64,000 bases of DNA from Pomphorhynchus laevis (Eukaryota; Acanthocephala; Palaeacanthocephala; Echinorhynchida; Pomphorhynchidae), in the NCBI GenBank assembly GCA_012934845.2, contig WNNJ02002447.1:1-64000 (forward strand), in the 5' to 3' direction. This document shows positions 48,001 through 55,994 of this stretch, piece after piece. A program made the position numbers and the translations under genes. A model generated the notes under the pieces. The model worked only from the letters and a program-made list of their open reading frames with translations, was not told where the DNA came from and did not search any database. The stretch's first letter is position 1. Each line of letters starts with the position of its first letter.

Positions 48001-48737
48001 TAAGATGTGAAAAAAATAAGGTGTGAAATGTGTAGTATACGAAAATTTACATGGGTCCAAAAGTAACAATGTATTTTCCAGCACGATTGTCTGTACGCAT
48101 AATTCAAATATTACGCAATAATCGATGTTTTGCCAAAGTATTATGTGTTTAAGAGTAATCTTCTTATAGATTAGTTATAATTATTACGAAATAAGAAATA
48201 TTAAATTCCTGATTTAAAAACGTTTGTTCCGGACGGTATATTTAATTCTTCTATTCCAGTTGTGGTATTTATGTTTATATAAATGATATGATCCTTATTG
48301 CATACTGGTATTTTGCCAGGATCGACTTAGGTCGCTTTGCTTATATTGGTCGATTACAAGTTTGATTGTCTAATTATATATCCAATGTGGCTAATTGTTG
48401 CGAATAAACAACTGATTTATTGATACTTTTTTGTTAAAAGTTATTTTTCTAATTAAAAAATTATTTTTTAACTGCCTACTTAAATACTACAAAAATGAAA
48501 TATTAAAGATTGTATTTTTAATCATTTTTGCAGGAAGAGCGTCTTTGTTCCAGATCAACAGAGACACCTGGGGCCATTAGTAGTCGAATACAAGAAGCCC
48601 GAAATTATTTGGAGTATTTTGAAAGCAATTACGATATTTACGATTGTGTGATAACCAACGACACTGTTGAATTTGCTGCTAATCAGCTCGCCGAATTTTT
48701 AATTAAGGTAGGAACTTGTATACTTACAATTCGGTGA
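29990..48737 (+). CDS. GUK1: Guanylate kinase, 5 coding exons
   Basis: Transfers phosphate from ATP to GMP (GMP to GDP) in the cytosol, in purine nucleotide supply. The exons 29990-30095, 37546-37587, 45602-45698, 46985-47123 and 48534-48737 join without a frame break into about 195 residues, close to the usual 195-200. All four introns are GT-AG with phases 1, 1, 2 and 0. Visible: P-loop GPSGSGKTT (residues 9-17); SVSHTTRNPR with Ser35, Arg39, Arg42, Glu45 and Tyr51; IIEH with Glu70; LYGTS with Tyr79; CILDLDLNGV with Asp99 and Asp101; and SRSTET lid. These positions match the GMP-binding residues of yeast guanylate kinase. The gene is 18.7 kb because introns 1 and 2 filled with retroelements. 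The C terminus VGTCILTIR is uncertain, since GTAGGA at 48708 could be a further donor. The start is the ATG before the P-loop; an untranslated upstream exon is possible. Confidence 0.95.
30096..30959. other. Guanylate kinase intron 1, proximal part
   Basis: Noncoding. At about 30728-30960 a diverged pseudo-LTR tail of the Penelope-like family is seen (CTGATGATCTCTAATCATTA, TTACTATTAATCGGCTCATA, then A+T-rich ATTATTTA repeats). The remainder is AT-rich with no recognised element. Confidence 0.5.
30971..31714 (-). pseudogene. LINE K C-terminal restriction-like nuclease
   Basis: The 31450-30971 reading includes IDHNARLDISCLGLFGSMVE (candidate catalytic Asp), LIDVSILNIYAQSY (DVRV-type box), KYLERVSNVEQCGFIPLIFS (Glu) and a C-terminal ANSLCLRGLTSR. 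In the family I recall, this block reads ARLDI...FFDVRVFNP...VEH and behaves as a PD-(D/E)XK-like nuclease. Upstream (31620-31460) the usual CxC...H zinc segment and RHN box are present only as VSV-stop-HTF and YNTRYN. The role would be target-site nicking for reverse transcription. Confidence 0.65.
31827..33221 (-). pseudogene. LINE K reverse transcriptase
   Basis: RT motifs on the - strand: SRLIALDKLPGVRPIGV (about 32900), ILTIDTSNAFNRINRKNALA (motif A, about 32690), GFTQGDLLSIIAFAAASIPL (motif B, about 32515; last part open to 32061) and FQRWYADDVTFVSTVSEAVE (motif C, about 32425, YADD intact). The thumb-like part IGTNIEEEGVGLLGSFIGID follows, and 32024-31827 has LREISDLRHFIFQIPIKHGG. The region between 33000 and 32700 is broken by stops and shifts. 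Confidence 0.8.
33221..33914 (-). pseudogene. LINE K N-terminal Cys-rich region
   Basis: From the ATG at 33914 (MVRGKPSRDELCCTCNGPAA) the first 60 residues hold about 12 Cys in CxxC and CxC spacing, CGKSKRPCFSCRAPECKN being the core; it recalls a CXC-type zinc cluster and likely binds DNA or RNA. An in-frame TAA near 33466 and a stop near 33300 interrupt the following conserved region (RIPTGNISVARITLNRRLKL, SRSIHQ-like text). Continues at 33221 as MNGKTVRDILREKHPQAAGI. Confidence 0.7.
34014..34378 (-). mobile_element. RLE-type LINE L: 3' fragment, head-to-tail with LINE K
   Basis: The - strand from 34378 reads SNIRRSPLSTFDYNDSRKQA then KYSERIQTIENGEFILLVIS and ends RGASICLRSSRILRP...NADDES at 34014. 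It is the same nuclease C terminus as in LINE K but only about 45% similar, so it is a separate copy or subfamily. Its stop lies 100 bp upstream of LINE K's start codon, in the same direction. It is 5'-truncated. A second copy lies at 57632-57996 in the large duplication. Confidence 0.75.
34379..35164. other. Intron 1 spacer between LINEs L and M
   Basis: Noncoding. A motif of about 40 bp is repeated: GATATTTACTCAAGGAAAAG at 34512 and CAATATTTACTCAAAAAAGG at 34738, each followed by GGTGAAAA...TTTTT and CAACATTCCC. ACATTTAACAGTCATTTAAC marks a short tandem that has expanded by 18 bp in the duplicate. Confidence 0.5.
35165..37390 (-). mobile_element. LINE M: CR1-like, best preserved RT, in intron 1
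   Basis: The - strand starts near 37390 in the endonuclease-RT linker (5'-truncated): KVDTDALRKFTVRLGLH, PPWFDHELLDILKMRNKLFK (about 37170), then PKPFWRY-like text. The palm opens at 36963-36553 (YTSAGPDDIHPFILRNLHDL), and the RT main body is uninterrupted at 36556-35513 (347 codons). The C-terminal RGHSLTVKTLHHGKLSRISR and RRAVRMWNLLPEDM reach 35262. The 3' end includes GTGATCAGACAAAA and a TGAATGAATAAATAAAAAAA tail. Only about two frame breaks. AATTTAGTTGCTAAA occurs three times just beyond the 5' end (37384-37430). Copied at 58802-61027. Confidence 0.9.
35262..36963 (-). pseudogene. LINE M reverse transcriptase ORF
   Basis: Motifs in order: FIKRVAE (36600, shifted), CLTSIVCKCLERFVHKYITT, HPSQHGYRTGRSCLSNL, VIYIDFSRAFDRIPHDLLL (motif A), NTYAGVPQGSVLGPLLFNIF (motif B) and CDVLAFADDLKLWKCV (motif C, FADD). 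The thumb has CTRDLGELVHESLKSRPNTD and YCPPATFPCTRGELNDLENV. Frameshifts lie near 36580 (between IPF and HKKG) and near 35515. All catalytic residues are intact, so this is a recently dead copy. Confidence 0.9.
37546..37587 (+). CDS. GUK1: Guanylate kinase exon 2 (42-nt microexon)
   Basis: Between TTGTAG and GTAAGT lie 42 nt reading (H)TTRNPRKNETNGV(D). It supplies Arg39, Arg42 and Glu45, which hold GMP, so the enzyme cannot work without it. Phase 1 on both sides makes it a symmetric exon. It sits 155 bp beyond the truncated 5' end of LINE M. An exact copy with both splice sites lies at 61183-61224. Confidence 0.93.
37588..39040. other. Guanylate kinase intron 2, first part
   Basis: Noncoding as far as I can tell. 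37680-37850 is an ATAT/TTAAT-rich block. At 38048 a 30-codon frame MQRINVLFAICFILSAYFSS looks like a signal peptide, and at 38269 another reads MKISVTGFKLGFILYLTTFF. Neither has a convincing continuation, and AT-rich DNA favours Phe/Leu/Ile, so I do not call genes. Repeated at 61.2-62.7 kb. Confidence 0.4.
39041..40013. repeat. Satellite array 1 (units of 358-361 bp), with an orientation flip
   Basis: GTCGGTTTG marks unit starts at 39041 and 39399 on the + strand. Its complement CAAACCGAC marks ends at 39647 and 40008, so the array reverses direction near 39425. Shared blocks include ATCAGCATCACTGTACACTA, CCCACGCCTACATTTCGTGT, ATTACACAATTAATGTG and CACTGGACAGTAAACCG. Open frames inside it are by-products of the repeat. 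Each unit carries the hammerhead-like boxes described under findings. Confidence 0.9.
40014..40679. other. Intron 2 spacer, no element recognised
   Basis: AT-rich, noncoding. Nothing recognisable on either strand. Confidence 0.5.
40680..42075 (-). mobile_element. LINE N: zinc-knuckle type, RT part only
   Basis: On the - strand the 5' edge (about 42075) begins with DILNFWEPLQ-like text, as LINE E does at 14.47 kb. ANINICRR-type sequence (AGINIRRRIFLAKKKNIICP) comes at 41880, then IYEKALARRIRAHLCRHNII, FHGFVKSRSVHSAI, VVFLDFSAAFDSISIHFVIS (motif A, intact), GMPQGYQLSPILYLAAFI (motif B) and LVVYNDDTITLFSG (motif C with YNDD) at 41843-41313. The thumb VVSDISRFFLRLEDQ and RWALKKVEHLSLKWNAQVRL follow to about 40980, and NRRAARCCMLD near 40800. 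5'-truncated; two or three breaks. Confidence 0.8.
42085..44880 (-). mobile_element. LINE O: zinc-knuckle type, near-complete but broken
   Basis: Same family as E and N. ORF1 knuckles NPHCNKCHCWGN, CKNVRYCGIC and CELPHLACSKC lie at about 44765-44590, followed by the Lys-rich tail ending HFSD at 44165. The endonuclease at about 44130-43400 is decayed. RT: CGDLRSKNLPVTDILNAWVP (43320), SIYEKALARIIRYHLSRRNL (about 43040), VAVFLDFFAAF (about 42880), YTKRFFY, then LVVYADDTTTLFSGRR (about 42620; YADD intact). The C-terminal WAQKRVQHLPLSVKVWVRLW is at 42270. Its 3' end abuts the truncated 5' end of LINE N. Confidence 0.8.
44881..45601. other. End of intron 2, with a 16-bp perfect hairpin
   Basis: Noncoding. 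A direct repeat CAGATATAATGTTAGGTATT occurs at 44967 and 45228, each preceded by ATCTTTGTCAT. At 45305-45340 CACCAAAGTTTACGTA and its exact complement are separated by CTCT. The intron ends in a T-rich tract and TTTCGTTTAG. Confidence 0.6.
45602..45698 (+). CDS. GUK1: Guanylate kinase exon 3
   Basis: Reads (D)YHFVTKHEMETLIDNNEI then IEHTLFSHNLYGT plus two bases. It contains Tyr51, Glu70 and Tyr79 of the GMP-binding domain. Acceptor TTTAG, donor GTAATT. It ends with AG, which joins T of exon 4 to give the Ser of YGTS. Confidence 0.95.
46985..47123 (+). CDS. GUK1: Guanylate kinase exon 4
   Basis: Reads (S)KESIKQASVPGKICILDLD then LNGVLSLQNSDMNPVCVFIM and PPSLNKL. The Asp-Leu-Asp pair is the central strand of the nucleotide-binding core; PPS starts the lid region. 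Acceptor TTCTTTAG, donor GTAGGC. Introns 3 (45699-46984) and 4 (47124-48533) are AT-rich and hold no recognisable element, apart from an imperfect hairpin (ACTCGAC arms, 46554-46586). Confidence 0.95.
48534..48737 (+). CDS. GUK1: Guanylate kinase exon 5 (lid and C terminus)
   Basis: Reads EERLCSRSTETPGAISSRIQ then EARNYLEYFESNYDIYDCVI and TNDTVEFAANQLAEFLIK. ERLCSRSTET aligns with human EQRLRQRNTET, and DCVITND with DVVIIND. If translation continues past 48707 it adds VGTCILTIR and stops at TGA 48735-48737. If GTAGGA at 48708 is a donor, a short last exon lies further downstream. Confidence 0.93.
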   Translation, partial: EERLCSRSTETPGAISSRIQEARNYLEYFESNYDIYDCVITNDTVEFAANQLAEFLIKVGTCILTIR

Positions 48738-49559
48738 TATCTTTATATTTAGACATATCCTGATGTTTTGACAGCGTAACCTAATTTTTACCGTTTTATA
48801 TTTTTCGAGAAGTGAACTCTTGAAGTTTATTTTTATAAAAATGATCTTGAAATTTTATTTTGTGTCCTCATAATTAATAATTTTATTAATTAATCGATTA
48901 ATAATTAATTAAAGACGATTATAAAATATTAAATATTAATTATTATTTAATAAAGACGATTATGGAATTTTTATTATTGAAACTAAAATTAACTCAAAGA
49001 TGTTTAATACGATGTGATGAGCGTTTGATAGATAGAGGTATCAACTGTATTAAACAGATATACGATAATAAGATCATATACCACATCAGCTCATTGATAT
49101 TCTAAAATATTTGTAGATATCATATTATATTATAAGAGCAACATTGTAATATAATCTAAATAATATAAAAATTAAAAATTAGAATTATAACTTTAAATGA
49201 AAATTTCTGTGGTTCTTTTCTTAATATATTTCGCTGTTCAATACTTTGAACAGCGAAATTAAATCTGACTACTAATCATGAATGCATCAACCTAAAACAA
49301 TATTAGTCACTAACATTTTAATGTTGTTGTTAGTTAAACATTAGTTATACAATCAAATTTATTCAATATATTTACTATTCAATTTGTCTTCTGTAATTAA
49401 GTTATTTATAATAAGAGATAGCTAATATGTACTCGCTCTTATTAATTTTAAGATTGTTAGCAATATATTTTATAAACTTAAAAGAGCTTAATCTATTATA
49501 TGGATGCAAGTGAAGACTTTAATCGAATCGTATGATTAGATTGAATTAAAGACTTGTCT
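48738..49559. other. Downstream flank of guanylate kinase
   Basis: AT-rich and noncoding. A perfect 14-bp hairpin (ATTTCGCTGTTCAA, loop TACT) lies at 49229-49260. Several AATAAA-like signals exist but none can be singled out as the polyadenylation site. Confidence 0.5.
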
Positions 49560-51200
49560 CATAACATTTTGAAAATTTGTAATTTTCAAAATTTTAAATT
49601 TTGGCCGCTATTGTAGGAATAAGAGCCGAAACCTGATAGCGTAGCGGTTCCTACTGATGACCTTTAAAGTTTATTCTAATGCATCGTCTGTTATTTGTTA
49701 GTCAATTCATGAAAATTGAATTTTAGTTTCAATTCTTAATTTTTTATTTGAACTTGATATAAGTTATAAAATCTCATAATTATTTATAATTATTTATTTT
49801 TTATGATATATTTTTTATTAGAATAAGTTTGACATTCCATTAGCATGTATTTGGTCCCGCTGCTATATTGGGTCGTGGAATAGGGCCCAAAACCTGATAG
49901 CGTAGCAGTTCCTCCTGATGGCCTATAATCCTTATTCTGATACACCTCTGTTATTTATTAGTCAATTCATAAAAATTGATTTTTATTTTAAATTTCAATT
50001 TTTTATTTTAACTTGATTTAAATTAAATAAAATCTTACACCAATTATTTATTATTAATTAATTTTTTATCATTTAACTATTTAACTTTTTATGGATGGAT
50101 AATAAATAATATACTTTGTATTAGAATAAGATACTAGATAGTTTTATCAGAGGAAATACGTCATTAGCATGTATTTGGCCCCGCTGCTATGTTTGGTTGA
50201 AGAGTTAAGGGCCGAAACCTGATAACATAGCACTTCCTCCCGATGACCTCTAATCCTTATTCTGATATATAGTTTGTTATTTATTAGTCAATTCATAAAA
50301 ATTGATTTTTATTTTTAATTTCAGTTTATAATTCATCTTGATATAAATTATATAAAATCTTATAACAATTATTTATTATTAATTAATTTTTATCATTTAA
50401 CTATTTAACTTTTATTTTGCATTATTTTTAATTTGCAATATAAAATACGTAGACTCAGTTAGCTTATTTAAGTTGTTAACTGCAATATAATGTATTGGCT
50501 TTCCAAACTGCACAGCAATTATATTTAGTGTTTGTGTCGCTCAACATTTAGCGATTAAATCTCGCGCCAAATTAATCAAATTCGATTTTAAACTTAATAT
50601 TTGATAAAATAGTTTTCGGAATTTGATGTCGATTACCGTTCGTTTGGTAATACTGTTCTCATGTATACTTTTAACGTACGGTGAAGACTATACAAGAAAC
50701 CCCGTGACAACAACGTGTTTAAAAAGCGCCTGTCAAACTATTGGTCTAATAGTTTGACTATAGGTCTAATACGTAGACTCAGTTAGCTTATTAAATTGGT
50801 TTGTTATTTTTGTTTCTTTACTCACAAAAATAAAATTTTAATTTGATTGTGTAATTTTAATTTTTGTTTTATTTCACTTTTAGTATTTTAGATAATGATT
50901 TAATTTTCGTGATTGCCGGATTGATATTTTATGATATATTTTTTATTAGAATAAGTTTGACATTCTATTAGCATGTATTTGGCCCCGCTGCTATGTTGGG
51001 TAGAGGAGTTAGGGGCCGAAACCTGATAGCATAGCAGTTCCTCCTGATGACCTCTAATTCTTATTATGATACAACGTCTGTTATTTATTAGTCAATTCAA
51101 AAAATGACGCTTATTTTAAATTTCATTTTTATATTTTAACGTTATATAAATATAAATTGTATAAAATCGTATATAATTATACGATTATATATTATATGAC
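49560..51200 (+). mobile_element. Cluster of truncated pseudo-LTRs upstream of the Penelope-like element
   Basis: At least four partial copies in the same direction start near 49560, 49804, 50086 and 50927. Each has a structured block ending in GAAACCTGATAGCRTAGC, then TCCTCCTGATGACCTCTAAT, CTTATTCTGATACA, CTGTTATTTATTAGTCAATT and an A+T tail. The copy at 50086 begins with TTTTATGGATGGATAATAAA, the very end of the RT gene, so it is a 5'-truncated tail of the same element. A second motif, AATACGTAGACTCAGTTAGC, recurs at 50443 and 50758. Multiple nested partial copies are normal for Penelope-like elements. Confidence 0.85.
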
Positions 51201-51578
51201 CTCTGTCAGAAATACTGAAACTATGTATTATTGGTTACGACTTTACTATTATTTTTTCTTATTTTCAAACAAGTTTGATGAATTATAAATTCTTAAAAAA
51301 GGGAGAAGTTTGCATCCCAAAGTGTTTACAGTTTAAAATGTAAACTGTTTCACGTGCTTACGTTTAAGAGACCAGGTAATGGCCAATAGCTAGGTCGCGT
51401 AGCGCGTGGAGTGAAGGTGGTAGATCTTTATAGATCTTGTTCCAGCCTGCAACCGCCTTAAGCAGGGCAGCCCCCTGTCAGATGCTGCTGGATGGCCCGT
51501 TGTAAGTTTAGTCTGAGTCAACTAAACTAGGTGGCGACACCGAAAAAGCAACGTTAAAAATTATGACTTAAAAGTTAC

Positions 51579-52274
51579 ATGTACTCAACCATATTGGAAA
51601 AATACGTAAGTACTAATGATTTCAATTTTAGATCTTTTAAATGTAACAGAAAAAATTGTATAGTTTGTGATGTTATAAATAATAATAATTGTATCGTAAG
51701 TAATACGACAAACAAATGTTTTTCATTAAATATTAATAATAATTGTAACTGCAATACCGCAGGTGTAGTGTATCTAATACAATGCACATGTGGATTGCAA
51801 TATATAGGAAAAACATATCAAATGTTAAAAACTAGGTTTAGGCAACACATATATAATATACATCATAATAGTCAAACTATATTTCATAAACATATGAGAT
51901 TAATCGGACATGATATTAAAAACTTTAAATTATTTATTTTAGAACATATTATCGAAGAAAACATTTCAATATTAAATCAAAAACTATTAGAAAAAGAAGA
52001 TTTTTGGATTAAAACGCTTAATTCCATGTACCCATTAGGATTGAATGACGTGGTACAAGGAATTGGCAGAAGTAGTATAATACATAATAAACAACTATAT
52101 TATAATAATCCAGTTAAACGCAAACCAAGAAGTCATGGTGATAAAAGGAATAAGAAAAATAGAGTTAAAAATATTAAAAAAGATATGTATATAAATGAAC
52201 AATTAGAAATATTAAAACAACTTTTAAGTGATAATAAGCTAAAAGATCTTTGTAAATATAAGAAGTTTTTCTAA
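51579..52274 (+). CDS. GIY-YIG endonuclease domain of the Penelope-like element
   Basis: 231 codons uninterrupted. Zinc-binding Cys groups CNRKNCIVC and CNCNTAG precede GVVYLIQCTCGLQYIGKT, the GIY-YIG box (residues about 64-82). MLKTRFRQHIYNIHHN supplies the conserved Arg and His residues, and LLEKEDFWIKTLNSMYPLGL the catalytic Glu and the P-GLN end. The tail PRSHGDKRNKKNRVKN is basic. It would nick the target DNA to prime reverse transcription. A TGA stands a few codons before the ATG, so this start is plausible. Continuation into the linker needs a frame change just after the last codon. Confidence 0.88.
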   Translation: MYSTILEKYVSTNDFNFRSFKCNRKNCIVCDVINNNNCIVSNTTNKCFSLNINNNCNCNTAGVVYLIQCTCGLQYIGKTYQMLKTRFRQHIYNIHHNSQTIFHKHMRLIGHDIKNFKLFILEHIIEENISILNQKLLEKEDFWIKTLNSMYPLGLNDVVQGIGRSSIIHNKQLYYNNPVKRKPRSHGDKRNKKNRVKNIKKDMYINEQLEILKQLLSDNKLKDLCKYKKFF

Positions 52275-54289
52275 AGATATCATATGTTCAATAAATCAAA
52301 AATTAATTAACGACTATGATAGGCTAAGTTGTATAATAGACAGTTATTGTAATACAAAATACTATAATCGTACAATAAATGTTAATAATAACAATAGAAA
52401 ATATACATTAACCATAAACTTCATTAATAAATGTATAGATAACATAAATATAGCCGGACTTTTAAATAATTCTAAAAGTAAAGAAATAATAGGGTCAGAT
52501 TTAAGTAAATATATTCCTAAAATAAGGTATAAACTCCTACCACCATTAGGACGAAAAATTTGTAATTATAATAAAGAATTAAAATCAATATGTAACGATA
52601 ATATTAGAAACATAATGGAAACAGAATGTAATTGTAAAAGTCTTAGTTTTGAAAAAATAAATGAACATATATGTACCCATAATCTAGAATTAATTGAAAA
52701 TTGTGAATTAAGAAAGCTGCTATCAAAATGGCATAAATATAGATTAAATAATAACAACGACAAAAATAAAATTTACAATTCGTTATATAATAACTTAAAT
52801 GATTACCTTAGTAAGCTGATTAATAGTGAATGCTCGAATACATCAAAGATAAATATTTGGAAAGATTATATATTTGATAAAATTAAAAATAAAATGAAAA
52901 TAACAAACAATTATAAAAGGAAAGATCAAATTAATAAAGATGTATTTAGAACTTACTAAATTAAAGGATAACTATATAATAACAACTATTGGTAAAGCTA
53001 GTAATAACTTTGTCTTCATATGCAAAAAGCTTTATTATGATATACTGATGAAAGAAGTTAATTATAATTATTTTAATATAAACACAAAATATGAACGTAG
53101 TGAGTTGAGTATAGAAACAATTATTACAAGTCACTGTTCTATAATGGATAAAAAGGGTATAAAGGTTAAATTAGATAATAAAACTATACCTATATTATAT
53201 TGGAATCCAAAATTACATAAAAATCCAATAAAACCTAGGTTCATATGTAGTGCGTTTAAATGTACATTAAAACCACTTTCTGTCTATATGAATAAAATAC
53301 TTAAAGTAATGAAAGCACACTTTAAAAAATATTGCAAGGTAATCGAAATTAATACTGGTATAAAACACTATTTCAGTATTAATTCTACAAAAGAATTTTT
53401 AGAACAGACAAAAGAAATAAATTTTCAAAATATAAATACATACGATTTTAGTACGCTTTATACAAATCTAGATTTAGTAAATATTAAAGAAGCGTTAGTA
53501 AAATAAATTAATCTTATATTCGGAAACAGATATACATATATATGTTATAAAAATTGTAACGCCTATCTAACAAAAATTAAACCATCAAGTAAATATAAAT
53601 ATATGGATAAAATTGAATTAATAGAATCCTTAAATATTTTGATAAATCAAAATTATTTAAAAGTAGTGACATCTATATTTAGACAAGTTAAAGGTGTTCA
53701 AATGGGTGGTAATAGTAGCCCAATTATAGCTAACTTGTTTTTAAGCTTTATAGAATATGAATCTGTTCATAACTGTGTAAAAACTAAATCTAAACAATAT
53801 AAATATATGAAATACATGTTTCGATTCATTGATGGCATATGTGTATTTAATTCTAATAATTTTTATTCAATTAGTGAGCACATTTATCCAGAAAGCCTTA
53901 TTCTTAACAAAACCAATATTAATGATAAAGAAGGTGTATATCTAGATATGAACATTAAATTAACATTAACTAAAACTACTATTAATTTATATCGTAAAAA
54001 TGACATATTTAAATTTACAAGAAACATATTTTTGCATGAGCATTCATGCATACTATATAATATAAAATATAATACATTAAATAATGAAATTTTAAGAATT
54101 GCAACAATTTGTAACGATATTGACTTTCTTCAAAATCATTTAAATAATTTAATAGATACATATTTTAAACTAGGTTACTATAAAAATAACATCAAGCAGA
54201 AAATAGTAAAATATATAAATCAACACAATAATATAAAGAATAAATTTAAACTCTTAAGTGGCAAATTTTTATGGATGGATAATAAATAA
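52275..54289 (+). pseudogene. CxC linker and reverse transcriptase of the Penelope-like element
   Basis: The linker reads LPPLGRKICNYNKEL, then METECNCKSLSFEK with the CxC (about 52620-52640). RT text: LYWNPKLHKNPIKPRFICSA (Penelope-type fingers, about 53190), INTYDFSTLYTNLDLVNIKE (motif A, about 53440), KGVQMGGNSSPIIANLFLSF (motif B, about 53690) and YMFRFIDGICVFN (motif C, about 53815), where the second Asp of the usual IDD is Gly. GVYLDMNIKLTL and LSGKFLWMDNK close the protein. A telomerase-related RT rather than a LINE RT: no FADDLKIW, and DFSTLYT is diagnostic. Fragments at 9.2-9.7 kb are the same family. Confidence 0.88.
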
Positions 54290-54939
54290 TATACTTTGTA
54301 TTAGAATAAGATACTAGATAGTTATTTCAGAGGAAATACATCATTAGCATGTATTTGGTCATGCTGCTATGTTGGGTAGATGAGTTAGGGGTTGAAACCT
54401 GATAGCATAGCAGTTCCTCCTTATGACCTCTAATTCTTATTCTGATACAACGTCTGTTATTTATTATTCAATTCATAAAAATGAGGTTTATTTTAAATTT
54501 CAATTTTTTATTTTAACTTATTTAAATTATAGAAAATCTAAAAAATACGTAGATCTATTAAATACGTAGACTCAGTTAGCTGATTTGATCTTATATAATT
54601 GTTTGTTATTTATCTTTATTTTTTACTTATATATTATAAAAAACGTAGACTTAGTTATCAGATAACATAGCTGTTCTTTCTGATGATCTTTAATCCTTAT
54701 TCTTATACATTGTCTGTTATTTATTAGTCAGTTTATACAATTTGAAATAACATTTTGAAAATTTGTAATTTTCAAAATTTTAAATTTCGGCCGTTATTGT
54801 TGGAATAAGAGCCGAAACCTGATAGCGTAGCGGTTCCTACTGACGACCTTTAATGTTTATTCTAATGCATCGTCTGTTATTTGTTAGTCAATTCATAAAA
54901 TGTGACTTTATTTTAATTCTCAATTTTAAGAATGGTTAC
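54277..54939 (+). mobile_element. Downstream pseudo-LTR copies
   Basis: The first copy runs on from the RT stop codon: GTATTAGAATAAGATACTAG, then ATGCTGCTATG...CATAGCAG and CTTATTCTGATACAACGTCT. Two further partial copies begin near 54655 and 54737. The latter repeats ACATTTTGAAAATTTGTAAT exactly as at 49563. AATACGTAGACTCAGTTAGC occurs at 54572. Confidence 0.8.
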
Positions 54940-55252
54940 AGAATGGTTACCGCGAACCATTCACGTGGTCTACATTTTCGATTTAATTTTCACAAGAATA
55001 GTATTTTGCCGGCCAAGTACTCTGTCGACCTCGAACACCCATAAAATAACATTTCGCAGAATTGGCCGATAAACCGTTAATTCGAGGCCAATTCACAACT
55101 TTATCTATATCTGACTGTAGACACTGTATCTAAATACGACTGCCTCTCCAGATTTTTAGGTCATCTGCATATAATAGATACTCAGAACTCAGGAAGCCTG
55201 GTAAATCATTTATGTAGATGAAGAATAACAGTGGACCAAGCACTGTGCCCTA
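54940..55252 (-). mobile_element. LINE P: RT palm fragment
   Basis: On the - strand from 55250: GTVLGPLLFFIYINDLPGFL, SSEYLLYADDLKIWRG (YADD intact, about 55185-55160), LQSDIDKVVNWPRINGLSAN and SAKCYFMGVRGR. A TAG interrupts shortly after motif C. Truncated at both ends: motif B on one side, early thumb on the other. The nearby 55253-55540 stretch is AT-rich with another pseudo-LTR tail (AATACGTAGACCTGGTTAGC at about 55489). Confidence 0.8.
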
Positions 55253-55540
55253 TAATATTTTTTTAAATATAACAATTATTTATTTTAAGCAGTACAGAAT
55301 GGTTATCGCAAATGGGCATTATTTCAACCAAACAAAACATATAATTCAAAATCTTCTTAAGCAATCCAATGTCTAACTGGGTGCCCTCTCAATTTTAAAT
55401 TTTAACTTGATTTAAATATAAATTGTATAAAATCTTATACAATTATTTATTATTTAATTATTTAAATTTTATTCAGCAATATTTTTAAAATACGTAGACC
55501 TGGTTAGCTGATCTGTTCTGATTTATTGAAATCATTTCTG

Positions 55541-55992
55541 ACTTCAAATTAAATCACCGTTGGTAAGGGAAGTTTTTATCTTCAATTTGAAAACCTACTT
55601 ATATTTGCAATTAATTACTATTAGCGGTAGTACGATACATTTAAGTATTGGTGGATCTCATCAGCCACTGATCAAATATCTACATTTCACTTTTCGGTTT
55701 TTAAGAAGGCGATTCGAATGATCGTCACCCAACATTAAAAGGACCGAAACGCGAAACGTAGGAATTGGATCAGATTCACCAATACTGAAATTTAGCGTAC
55801 TTCTGTTTGCTTATAGATAGGATTAAAGCAACTCGCATTGTCATCAAATATTTCAATTGTAACAATGACCGCACAATTATATTAGCTTAAAATTAAGAAA
55901 CAAACTATAGACGACTAGTTTGATAGTATCAATTAATCTCAAAAGTAAGTTAGTTTTCAAATTGAAGATAGAACCTTCTCCTACCAATGCTG
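55541..55992. repeat. Large imperfect inverted repeat with hammerhead-like boxes
   Basis: The outer arms ATCTTCAATTTGAAAACCTA (55579) and, inverted, TTTTCAAATTGAAGATAGAA (55953) pair. The inner arms AGTATTGGTGGATCTCATCA (55644) and, inverted, GGATCAGATTCACCAATACT (55767) pair too. Each inner arm carries a CGAAA...GTAG box like that of the 359-bp satellite. It is thus two copies of one repeat, head to head. Confidence 0.75.
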
Positions 55993-55994
55993 AT

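Larger units (their letters stand above)
51380..54289 (+). mobile_element. Penelope-like element with N-terminal GIY-YIG (Naiad-like)
   Basis: Domain order is GIY-YIG endonuclease, short linker with a CxC, then RT. Canonical Penelope elements have the nuclease at the C terminus; the permuted order with a CxC linker is the described hallmark of Naiad/Chlamys elements. Pseudo-LTR copies flank it on both sides. Very AT-rich, hence Asn, Lys and Ile dominate the protein. The coding region is interrupted about three times and motif C is degenerate, so this copy is dead. The 5' leader at 51.38-51.55 kb is unusually GC-rich (GGTCGCGTAGCGCGTGGAGT; AGCAGGGCAGCCCCCTGTCA). Confidence 0.88.

Noticed and set aside
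50981-51060. Hammerhead in the pseudo-LTR (GAAAC ... CTGATGA)
   Set aside because: No arrangement of types I, II or III gives all three stems; only the interleaved stems hold up.
51380-51480. tRNA-derived SINE or tRNA gene in the GC-rich leader
   Set aside because: No cloverleaf can be drawn and the A and B box matches are poor. It is more simply the 5' leader of the Penelope-like element.
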